This document shows, piece after piece, positions 1-4,729 of a stretch of 33,476 bases of DNA. Source of the stretch: Candidatus Laterigemmans baculatus (GTDB taxonomy: Bacteria; Planctomycetota; Planctomycetia; Pirellulales; Pirellulaceae); assembly GCF_010367455.1 (NCBI RefSeq), contig NZ_WRPR01000108.1, positions 1 to 33,476 of the forward strand, written 5' to 3'. A program made the translations under genes and the position numbers. The notes under the pieces are model-generated. The model was not told the origin of the DNA. It did not search any database and saw nothing but the letters and a program-made list of their open reading frames with translations. The number at the start of each line of letters is the position of its first letter. Within the stretch, counting starts at the first letter, position 1.

Positions 1-35
1 CGCCGGCTCATCGATCTGCCGGCTCCGCAAAAACT
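1..35 (+). repeat. Diverged copy of 477-511, upstream of attC 1
   Basis: These 35 bases match 477-511 at 28 of 35 positions, and the match continues into the attC sites that follow both. Read from base 1 the segment gives RRLIDLPAPQKLRE, against RRPIELPACQRLRE for the other copy. The D/E and K/R exchanges suggest that both are the 3' end of related cassette genes, but two other frames are also open, so the coding frame is unproven. The window edge cuts this copy. Confidence 0.4.
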
Positions 36-127
36 CCGCGAACCATCGGATGTACGGGAGCGGCGGATGCCCGTGTTTTCGAAGCTGTCTTTGTGGGCCG
101 CCGCCCCGTAATCCGTGCCGTTCGCGG
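36..127 (+). repeat. attC site 1
   Basis: Left core CCGCGAAC (36-43) pairs with GTTCGCGG (120-127). An unpaired spacer follows (CAT 44-46 against TGCC 116-119). Then CGGAT (47-51) pairs with ATCCG (111-115), TACGGG (53-58) with CCCGTA (105-110) and GCGGCGG (60-66) with CCGCCGC (98-104). G52 and A59 are left over as extrahelical bases on the left arm. This is the most complete attC-type fold in the window. Confidence 0.82.
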
Positions 128-596
128 AGTCGACCACATTCCGCCCACACGGCGTCTGATTGGTTCTTCCCCTCTCACGTCATAACTGGTGCGTTCGAGA
201 TATCTGCTGCGATCCGTTCCGTGACTCGATCGGTTTGATGCGCTCGGTGCAGTTCCATCGTTCCGCCGCGGGTGCAATCGGGTTCCAGGTGCACATGACC
301 TGATTGTGGTCTCGGATCGCGGGTGCCCAACGATTGACCGCCCGGCCCCATTTCGTGACTCGATCGGCTCGATTCGCTCAGCCCTTAGAATTGTTCAACG
401 CTAGGTGCGCGCGAGAACTGATGCGCTCGAAGATTGGCTCGGCCATTGCTCGCTGGTACACTTTGTGGTCCCGATTCGCCGGCCTATCGAGCTGCCGGCT
501 TGTCAAAGACTCCGCGAACAAGGCGTCGAACCCGAGCGGCGGATGGAGCGTTTCCTGAAGACTATCCACTCGGCCGCCGCCGGGTTAACGCAAACG
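121..596. other. Cassette without a recognisable gene
   Basis: This is the cassette body that ends in attC 2. It has plus-strand open frames starting near 304, 405 and 434, but none gives a protein I recognise and none has a convincing ribosome binding site. It contains a short internal repeat: 220-246 and 354-380 match at 23 of 27 positions, starting CGTGACTCGATCGG. Its 3' part (477-511) resembles the start of the window, so this cassette and the one cut by the window edge may be relatives. It could be a non-coding cassette, carry a regulatory RNA, or hold a decayed gene. Confidence 0.4.
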
Positions 597-603
597 TTCG
601 CCG
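512..603 (+). repeat. attC site 2
   Basis: Left CCGCGAAC (512-519) faces GTTCG (596-600). GCGT (523-526) pairs with ACGC (588-591), AACCCG (529-534) with CGGGTT (581-586) and GCGGCGG (536-542) with CCGCCGC (574-580). G528 and A535 are extrahelical on the left arm, exactly as in attC 1, and the total length is again 92 bp. The paired bases differ from attC 1 on both arms, so the fold rather than the sequence is conserved. The PIN toxin gene starts only 16 nt after it. Confidence 0.82.
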
Positions 604-618
604 AAATAGGTTTCTTCT

Positions 619-1107
619 ATGGATACCGTCTATGTGGAGACCTCGGTGGTGAGCTACCTGCGTCAGGAGCCGAGAACGCAGATCGTTATGGCCGCTCGCC
701 AGTTGCTCACTCGGCAATGGTGGGACGAGGACCGCGGGAACTACCGGCTGGTGGTATCTCAGCTCGTGATTGACGAAGCCTCGGCGGGCGATCCTGCCCT
801 CGCCGCCGAGCGTTTGCGCGCTCTCGAAGGAATTCCGCTGTTGCCGCTTGACCCGGGCATTGCTGAAATTGCCGGTGAAATCATGTCGCGCTCGATCCTA
901 CCTGAAAAGGCTCGGACGGATGCCCTGCACATCGCGGCCGTCGCGTATCATCGGGTACAATACCTGCTGACCTGGAACTGTCGGCACATCGCGAATGCTC
1001 GGATTTTGCCTCGCATCCACGCTGTACTGAACGATCTTTCGTTGCCCATTCCGGTCATTTGCACTCCGGAGGAGATGGTTGGCGATGATTCAGAAAACGA
1101 CGACTGA
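619..1107 (+). CDS. PIN-domain toxin, VapC-like
   Basis: This 162-residue protein is a PIN-domain ribonuclease of the VapC type, the toxin half of a type II toxin-antitoxin pair. The N-terminus MDTVYVETSVVSYL is typical of this PIN subfamily, in which the first acidic metal ligand is Glu in 'ETS'. Further conserved acidic and polar positions appear in the QLVIDEASAG segment (about 52-61), in ARTDALHIAAVAYH (about 97-110, with the central Asp) and in LLTWNCRHIAN (about 114-124). The family cleaves RNA in the cytoplasm, and VapC toxins often target tRNA or rRNA; the target here is unknown. The gene overlaps the downstream antitoxin gene, so the order is toxin first, and both sit in one integron cassette. 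The ATG at 619 has only a weak AAATAGG-type upstream signal, but the family start fits exactly. Confidence 0.85.
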   Translation: MDTVYVETSVVSYLRQEPRTQIVMAARQLLTRQWWDEDRGNYRLVVSQLVIDEASAGDPALAAERLRALEGIPLLPLDPGIAEIAGEIMSRSILPEKARTDALHIAAVAYHRVQYLLTWNCRHIANARILPRIHAVLNDLSLPIPVICTPEEMVGDDSENDD

Positions 1108-1315
1108 CACTGTTCTCGACGAGATCCACCGAGTCCGCCGGGAGATTTCGGACCGGTTCGGGGGGGACCTGGGCGCCATCCTCGCGGATGCGCGAAAGCG
1201 CCAGGAGGCCTCAGGCCGCCCTGTCTGGTCCCCCGGATCGGCGAACAATGCGATACACGGGAGCGGCGGACATCGCGTTTCTGGTGGTGATGAGTCGCCT
1301 CCCGCCGCCCCGTGA
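1085..1315 (+). CDS. Small antitoxin partner of the PIN toxin
   Basis: This 76-residue protein begins MIQKTTTDTVLDEIHRVRRE and continues through ISDRFGGDLGAILADARKRQ to ESGRPVW-like SGRPVW. That pattern is known from small proteins encoded directly after this PIN subfamily and presumed to be the antitoxin. The gene overlaps the toxin by 23 nt. GGAGGAG at 1068-1074 serves the ATG at 1085; a TTG at 1079 is an alternative start in the same frame. The C-terminal 24 or so residues (from ANNAIHG) are encoded by the left arm and loop of attC 3 and lack family similarity. Read-through of an attC is common for cassette genes and suggests that the functional antitoxin ends near the SGRPVW motif. Confidence 0.7.
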   Translation: MIQKTTTDTVLDEIHRVRREISDRFGGDLGAILADARKRQEASGRPVWSPGSANNAIHGSGGHRVSGGDESPPAAP

Positions 1316-1331
1316 TCGCCGCCGTTCGTCC
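1240..1331 (+). repeat. attC site 3
   Basis: Left GGCGAAC (1240-1246) pairs with GTTCGTC (1324-1330, one G-T). The spacer is AAT (1247-1249) against CGCC (1320-1323). GCGAT (1250-1254) pairs with ATCGC (1315-1319), CACGGG (1256-1261) with CCCGTG (1309-1314) and GCGGCGG (1263-1269) with CCGCCGC (1302-1308). A1255 and A1262 are extrahelical. The antitoxin stop codon lies inside the site, in its right arm. Confidence 0.82.
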
Positions 1332-1392
1332 GCTTCAGCGACCGTTTACCGACCACGGCACGGCGTGTAAACTTGACGCTGGAGGAACGCCC

Positions 1393-1623
1393 ATGTCGCT
1401 CGAGAACTTGCTGTCGTCGCTGAGTCCTGGCGAAAAAGTCGCCGCGATGAATTATCTGTGGCGCGAACTGTCCGCTCAGCCGGCGGAACTTCCCTCACCC
1501 GCCTGGCATGGCGACGTGCTGGCTGGTCGGGTTGCGAACCCATCGGGAGAGCCGCGACTTCCGCTTGATGCCGCCATGGATGACGTCAAGGAAAGGCTTA
1601 ATGGACGTCGAGCTAAGGGATGA
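1393..1623 (+). CDS. Addiction module antitoxin, TIGR02574-like
   Basis: This 76-residue acidic helical protein has the form of the putative addiction-module antitoxins encoded before RelE/ParE toxins. It begins MSLENLLSSLSPGEKVAAMN, carries a WRELSAQP segment and ends with DAAMDDVKERLNGRRAKG, resembling the 'W..D...R...' tail of that family. It would bind and neutralise the toxin encoded next to it and probably repress their shared promoter. The start at 1393 is supported by GGAGG at 1381-1385. The frame also opens upstream from 1312, but that part lies in attC 3 and lacks similarity. The 3' end overlaps the toxin gene by 23 nt, suggesting coupled translation. Confidence 0.75.
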   Translation: MSLENLLSSLSPGEKVAAMNYLWRELSAQPAELPSPAWHGDVLAGRVANPSGEPRLPLDAAMDDVKERLNGRRAKG

Positions 1624-1909
1624 GGCCAGAGAGGATCTGGTTAATGGTGCGCTGTTCTATGCTGACCGATCCCTCGGACTCGAAGTGCACTTTCTCGATT
1701 GCCTCGGATGGGACCTAGAAAGCCTTAAATCCACGGCCGGCGTCCACGAGCAGTACCGTGGATTCCATCGGAAACTCTCGCAGCGATTTCCATTTGCGAT
1801 CTACTATTTGGTGGCTGGTGAGATCGTTGACGTCGTTGCCGTCCTCGATTGTCGAGAGCATCCGGACTCGACTTCTGCGAGGCTCGGACGAACCATGCGA
1901 TTGAGGTGA
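1601..1909 (+). CDS. RelE/ParE-family toxin
   Basis: This 102-residue protein has the compact ParE/RelE toxin fold pattern: N-terminal MDVELRDEAREDLVNGALFY (strand then helix with the 'A..DL..A..YY' spacing), a second helix with FLDCLGWDLE, and a central RGFHRKLSQRFPFAIYYLV, where the family has 'R....FPY.IYY'. It ends in a strand with IVDVVAVLDCREHP, matching the family's 'I..V.A..H..R.P'. RelE members cleave mRNA at the ribosome and ParE members poison gyrase; the sequence alone does not settle which applies. The ATG at 1601 follows AAGGAAAGG and overlaps the antitoxin gene. The stop codon lies in the left arm of attC 4, so the pair forms one cassette. Confidence 0.8.
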   Translation: MDVELRDEAREDLVNGALFYADRSLGLEVHFLDCLGWDLESLKSTAGVHEQYRGFHRKLSQRFPFAIYYLVAGEIVDVVAVLDCREHPDSTSARLGRTMRLR

Positions 1910-1966
1910 GCCGCCGATGGCCGTGGCGATGTTGACGCTGCTCACAGCGAGTTGCGGCGGTTCGAA
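1886..1966 (+). repeat. attC site 4, degenerate
   Basis: The left arm matches the other sites in layout: CGAAC (1889-1893), CAT, GCGAT (1897-1901), extra T1902, GAGGTG (1903-1908), extra A1909, GCCGCCG (1910-1916). The right core GTTCG (1960-1964) pairs with CGAAC, and GTTGC (1951-1955) pairs with GCGAT using two G-T pairs, but the inner segments pair poorly. A competing fold pairs GAGCCGCCG (1908-1916) with CGGCGGTTC (1955-1963) around a CGCTG/CAGCG hairpin (1936-1949). It is probably an old or partly rearranged site. Confidence 0.55.
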
Positions 1967-2172
1967 TCCGTCTCAATGGAGACATATGAGGGCGACGCGT
2001 TCCTTCGATGGCTGAGGGAATCTACCACACGACTTTCGAGTGACGCTGGCCCTGGCGAAGCGGAAACTACTCCGGTTGCACCAGATACGGGGAGCCATCC
2101 GATGCGACCGAGCGGCGAAGTCGGGCGACTTGAAGTGGAAGACCAGTCGTCGCCGTCGGCTGATCGGTAACG
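1961..2172. other. Short cassette without a clear gene
   Basis: This cassette of about 212 bp lies between attC 4 and attC 5. A plus-strand frame from ATG 1976 to 2170 would encode METYEGDAFLRWLRES and then a low-complexity tail, but most of its 3' half is attC 5. There is no ribosome binding site and I recognise no family, so it is either a non-coding cassette or a remnant. Confidence 0.35.
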
Positions 2173-2178
2173 TTCGGC
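2089..2178 (+). repeat. attC site 5
   Basis: CCGAT (2099-2103) pairs with ATCGG (2163-2167). CGACCG (2105-2110) faces CGGCTG (2157-2162) with internal mismatches, and GCGGCGA (2112-2118) faces TCGCCGT (2150-2156). G2104 and A2111 are extrahelical on the left. The spacer is CAT (2096-2098) against TAAC (2168-2171). The right core GTTCGGC (2172-2178) is intact, but the left core reads GGAGC (2091-2095) where the other six have AAC, so this site may be weak. Confidence 0.6.
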
Positions 2179-2190
2179 TAGTGATGACTG

Positions 2191-2526
2191 GTGCGCTTTC
2201 CTGACGCCGATCGAGCTATCGTTCCTGAGGAGAAGCTCCGAGAGTACCTCCTCAATTTGGGCCATCCAGTCGGCGGCCCAAAGGCCGCGTGGTTTGCCTC
2301 GATCGGCTACACGCTCGACAACTTGCGAAACCTGGCGGACGATCTACTGGAGGTCGCAAGGAACGGCGATGCGTTCGTAGCCAAGAGGTCGCCCTTTGGC
2401 GTAGAATACGAAGTGACCGGGCAGATTGGGCGGCCGGGTCACCGTCCGGCGGCGGTTGTGACCGTCTGGATTGTTGAAGGAAGCGGCCCACCACGACTGG
2501 TAACCGCCTATCCCGGCTCAAGATGA
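2191..2526 (+). CDS. DUF6883-like protein
   Basis: This 111-residue protein starts (GTG at 2191) with RFPDADRAIVPEEKLREYLL, followed by NLGHPVGGPKAAWFASIGY, a central SPFGVEYEVTGQI segment and a C-terminal VWIVEGSGPPRLVTAYPG. That order matches small proteins I know as DUF6883: a helical half with 'HP.G..KA.FF...G', then a three-strand half ending 'LVTAYP'. The strand half resembles compact RelE-like or CdiA-toxin C-terminal domains, so a toxin or nuclease role is plausible but unproven. The start lies only 12 nt after attC 5. The stop codon shares bases with the next gene's ATG (ATGA, 2523-2526), so the two are translationally coupled. Confidence 0.65.
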   Translation: MRFPDADRAIVPEEKLREYLLNLGHPVGGPKAAWFASIGYTLDNLRNLADDLLEVARNGDAFVAKRSPFGVEYEVTGQIGRPGHRPAAVVTVWIVEGSGPPRLVTAYPGSR

Positions 2527-2762
2527 TGCTTTCTGAACATTCGATGGTCGTCCTCAATCGTGATATCACGGAAGCTGGTTTGCACTCCGGTGACGTCGGT
2601 GCGGTCGTCCACGTCTACGGAACGGGCGATTCATACGAGGTCGAGTTCGTGGACGGGGATGGGACGACTGTGGCGCTAATGACTCTCGGATCCTCTGACG
2701 TGCGGCCAATTCACTCAGGGGAATTGCTGCACACTCGTCGCTGGGACGCGGCCGAACAATGA
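2523..2762 (+). CDS. DUF4926-like small protein
   Basis: This 79-residue protein contains VVLNRDITEAGLHSGDVGAV, then HVYGTGDSYEVEFVDGDGTT and VALMTLGSSDVRPI. That is the compact SH3-like barrel pattern of DUF4926 ('D.....GL..GD.GTVV.......EVEF'). Proteins of this kind are often encoded beside DUF6883 genes, an arrangement that suggests an antitoxin or immunity partner; this is inference from gene order and size. It overlaps the preceding gene by 4 nt. Its stop codon (2760-2762) lies in the left arm of attC 6, so the two genes move as one cassette. Confidence 0.65.
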   Translation: MMLSEHSMVVLNRDITEAGLHSGDVGAVVHVYGTGDSYEVEFVDGDGTTVALMTLGSSDVRPIHSGELLHTRRWDAAEQ

Positions 2763-2841
2763 AATACACGTGAGCGACCGATGGGCTCCTGTCTGCGGAT
2801 CTGACTCGTCGGCGGTCGCCACGTGATTTCCAACGTTACGT
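2750..2841 (+). repeat. attC site 6
   Basis: GAAAT (2761-2765) pairs with ATTTC (2826-2830), CACGTG (2767-2772) with CACGTG (2820-2825) and GCGACCG (2774-2780) with CGGTCGC (2813-2819), all perfectly. A2766 and A2773 are extrahelical. The spacer is AAT (2758-2760) against CAAC (2831-2834). The cores are GCCGAAC (2751-2757) and GTTACG (2835-2840), sharing the AAC/GTT triplet. Confidence 0.82.
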
Positions 2842-2890
2842 CGGATGGACGACAGGCACGGTTTGCCCCGACGACATTTAATCACCGAAT

Positions 2891-3313
2891 ATGAAGTATT
2901 CCATCGCCTCTCTGATTGCAATCGTCGCTATGGTTGCCGTTTGCCTGGCGCTGATAAAGCATCCCAGCCACCTGGCGAGTGAAATCCTTGGATTCGGAAC
3001 TACATTTCTCGGCTGCGTTGGACTCGTTGTTGCTTACCACGCGAACGGTACGAAAGCCAGTTTTGGACTAACCTTTGGCGTTTTCTCGCTCGTCATACCA
3101 CTTACTGTTCCATGGTATGGGAGCCGCTTGGTCACATGGATTCATGAGAATCTGACATTCGATGGCGCCAGTACACTTCCAATGGGCAATTTCGATGACC
3201 ACGGGGCACACGGATTAATCTCTGCGAGCCTTGGTTTGCTGCTGGCGACGCTTGCTGCTACTGTAGCTGCCGGCATCCGCGGCAAGGCCGTCAATACTCC
3301 CCAAGAGCATTAG
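2891..3313 (+). CDS. Small integral membrane protein
   Basis: This 140-residue hydrophobic protein has predicted membrane segments at about 5-24 (IASLIAIVAMVAVCLALI), 31-51, 55-78 and 112-130, joined by a periplasmic or cytoplasmic loop with several His and Asp (GNFDDHGAHG). The start MKYSIASLIAIVAMVAVCLA resembles many short planctomycete membrane proteins of unknown role. It is the only gene of its cassette, begins 50 nt after attC 6 and stops immediately before attC 7. The sequence shows no catalytic motif. Its composition is less GC-rich than that of the chromosomal genes to the right, consistent with acquired DNA. Confidence 0.6.
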   Translation: MKYSIASLIAIVAMVAVCLALIKHPSHLASEILGFGTTFLGCVGLVVAYHANGTKASFGLTFGVFSLVIPLTVPWYGSRLVTWIHENLTFDGASTLPMGNFDDHGAHGLISASLGLLLATLAATVAAGIRGKAVNTPQEH

Positions 3314-3406
3314 ACGTAACCAACCGAAGAATGCGAGCCGGTGCGGCCTGGTTGCTCGCTTCGCTCGATGTCCTTATACCCGGCCGCGTTATCGGCCACG
3401 TTGAAC
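3314..3406 (+). repeat. attC site 7, last in the array
   Basis: CCGAA (3324-3328) faces ATCGG (3391-3395), AATGCG (3330-3335) faces CGCGTT (3385-3390) with one G-T, and GCCGGTG (3337-3343) partly pairs with ACCCGGC (3378-3384). G3329 and A3336 are extrahelical at the standard positions. The spacer is CAA (3321-3323) against CCAC (3396-3399). The cores are GTAAC (3316-3320) and GTTGAAC (3400-3406). A competing hairpin is GCGAGC (3333-3338) with GCTCGC. Confidence 0.65.
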
Positions 3407-3452
3407 TGGCCACTCGGGGGTTTCAGGTGTGATCCTGTCGTTGGGGTGATGT

Positions 3453-3959
3453 ATGAGCCTCGCGCTTCAACATCTCTTCCGTGAACACTTCGACGCGTTT
3501 GCGTCACGCTATCCTGTTTCGCCCGATGCACGCCTTGCCGCCTGGTGCGTCATGCACTGTCGAACCGCGGCGCTGGGCGGACACGTCAATAGCTGTCCTG
3601 ACGGGCACTTCCATCGGATCGCTTATAACTCGTGCCGCCATCGATGTTGTCCGCAGTGCCAGTGGATGGCGCGCGAGCAGTGGCTGGCCGGTTGGCGGGA
3701 CGGGCTGCTGCCCTGTCCCCATCACCACATCGTGTTTACGCTCCCAAGCGAGCTCAATGAGCTGTGGAGGCTCAACAAGGCTGAGTACGCCAACATCCTG
3801 TTCGCGGCGGCCTCAGAGACGCTTGCCGAGCTGCTCGCCGATCCGAAGTATCTCGGCGGACGTGCCGGGGTGTTGTACGCGCTGCATACCTGGAAGCAGA
3901 CCCTACTGCCTCACATCCGTCTGCACTGCCTGGTGACTGCCGGTGGTCTAGCCAGCTAG
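3453..3959 (+). pseudogene. Truncated IS91-family transposase
   Basis: These 168 residues match the N-terminal part of IS91-type (HUH, rolling-circle) transposases. They include the zinc-binding cluster CRHRCCPQCQ (about 61-70), preceded by further Cys/His residues, then the conserved HHIVFTLPSELN (91-102). Full-length relatives have roughly 300-400 residues. This one stops just after LHCLVTAGGL, before the catalytic tyrosine region. Moreover, the family's HUH metal motif (normally PH.HLHC) reads PHIRLHC, so the first His of HUH appears to be Arg156. The element is therefore dead. It starts 46 nt after attC 7, whose right end reads GTTGAAC; IS91 elements are known to insert next to GAAC or CAAG tetramers. 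Confidence 0.8.
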
Positions 3960-4037
3960 GGCCGTCGTGCAGGTCGGTCGTCCGCTTCGCGTTCTTCGTC
4001 GCCCAGGGTTTGTTGTTGGTGCTGCGGGTGAGCGTGT

Positions 4038-4145
4038 TTAGTTTCTTCTGGTGGTGATCGCCTCGAAGCGGGGTTTGCCAGGGCATGGGTCGTGAAAGCA
4101 GCGGCCGGCGTTGAACTTGCCGAGGTCCATCGAAAGGGGCATCAT
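4038..4145 (-). pseudogene. Probable IS110-like transposase N-terminal remnant
   Basis: On the minus strand the frame reads MMPLSMDLGKFNAGRCFHDP followed by KPRFEAITTRRN and a stop. IS110-family transposases begin with a RuvC-like strand of this type ('VGIDLGKFN...C.YD', then 'F.T..TT'), including the first catalytic Asp in 'DLGK'. Only about 35 residues remain; nothing downstream restores the frame. The match is short, so this is a moderate-confidence assignment from pattern memory. IS110 relatives of the IS1111 group are known to insert into attC sites, which fits the neighbourhood. Confidence 0.4.
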
Positions 4146-4311
4146 GGAAGTACTGCGTGGCTTGGGGCGGCGTGTCAGGAGGGGCTGATCCTGACCGCTG
4201 CTTCCAGCGCGATCATGGCCTGCTCGGCGGCGAAAAGCAATCGACCCGCCCCAGGCCACGAACGTCGCGGATTCGTTCTGCGGCATCCAGTACTTTGGGA
4301 GGTTTTCAGTT

Positions 4312-4548
4312 ATGAAGGTAGCCCACGCAAAGCCCGAAACTCGCTGTCAAACAGGTACTGCGAACTGGCGTTAGTATGCAGTCTTCTTGGTCCTCACGTG
4401 CGTTAGTGCCGCAATTGGCGGAGTCATCGGAGGGACCATCGGCGCTGCCATGTACGGGCCGCATCCGGCTGATTGGGGGTTCGCTGCAGCTGTCGGTGTC
4501 GCTGCAGGTTTATACCTCCTTACCAGGGCTCCAATGTATCGAGTTTAG
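4312..4548 (+). pseudogene. Interrupted small glycine-rich membrane protein
   Basis: ATG at 4312, preceded by GGGAGG (4297-4302), opens a frame that reads MKVAHAKPETRCQTGTANWR and then meets TAG at 4372-4374. The same frame then continues for 57 codons as a clear membrane protein: VFLVLTCVSAAIGGVIGGTI with a glycine-zipper GGVIGG, a short HPADWG loop, and a second hydrophobic segment AAAVGVAAGLYLL, stopping at 4546-4548. Either one nonsense mutation split the gene, or a frameshift lies upstream (the +2 frame RYCELALVCS leads towards it). Without the amber stop it would be a 78-residue two-helix protein. I do not recognise the family. Confidence 0.4.
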
Positions 4549-4680
4549 CATCCGTACCATGCCCACCGAACAAGCTGGTGGACATAATTGCCGGCATGTC
4601 GCCTGGCGCAGAGAACCGATACGTCGTTTGGCAGACTCGTCCTTATCCCTTGGGACTGCTGAGCTTGGCCTGCGGTTCGA

Positions 4681-4712
4681 CCTCGCCACCACCGGCCGCA
4701 GCGGTGGCGAGG
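4681..4712 (-). terminator. Hairpin downstream of the protease gene
   Basis: CCTCGCCACC (4681-4690) and GGTGGCGAGG (4703-4712) form a perfect 10-bp stem with a 12-nt loop, 17 nt past the stop codon of the minus-strand protease gene. There is no T-run after it, so it is a possible transcript-end or stabilising hairpin, not a classical intrinsic terminator. Confidence 0.35.
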
Positions 4713-4729
4713 ATCGTTGGGGTCGTTTA

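Larger units (their letters stand above)
1..3406 (+). mobile_element. Integron gene-cassette array (no integrase in view)
   Basis: Seven attC-like sites (see separate entries) alternate with short genes that are all on the plus strand. Taking the recombination point as between G and TT of each right-hand core, the cassettes run about 121-596, 597-1324, 1325-1960, 1961-2172, 2173-2835 and 2836-3400. Most are a one- or two-gene unit whose stop codon lies within or close to the following attC, as in known integron cassettes. Cargo is dominated by toxin-antitoxin-like pairs, typical of sedentary chromosomal integrons. The extra bases lie on the left arm of each site, which fits insertion in the same direction as the genes, so attI and intI should lie left of position 1. 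No integrase gene is visible, so from this window alone it could equally be a cluster of attC sites lacking an integrase. Confidence 0.8.

Noticed and set aside
1344-1373. GTTTAC/GTAAAC inverted repeat before the addiction-module antitoxin
   Set aside because: With only six base pairs it could be an operator for the antitoxin, but nothing else supports it, so it is not listed as a feature.
1951-1975. tRNA-like T-arm sequence (GGTTCGAATCC)
   Set aside because: No acceptor or D-arm fits around it. It is better explained as the right-hand core (GTTCG) of attC site 4.
4566-4655. A possible eighth attC left arm (CCGAAC at 4566-4571 with the usual spacing after it)
   Set aside because: No right arm pairs with it within a normal distance. 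The local similarity reduces to a simple GCCGGC-centred palindrome.
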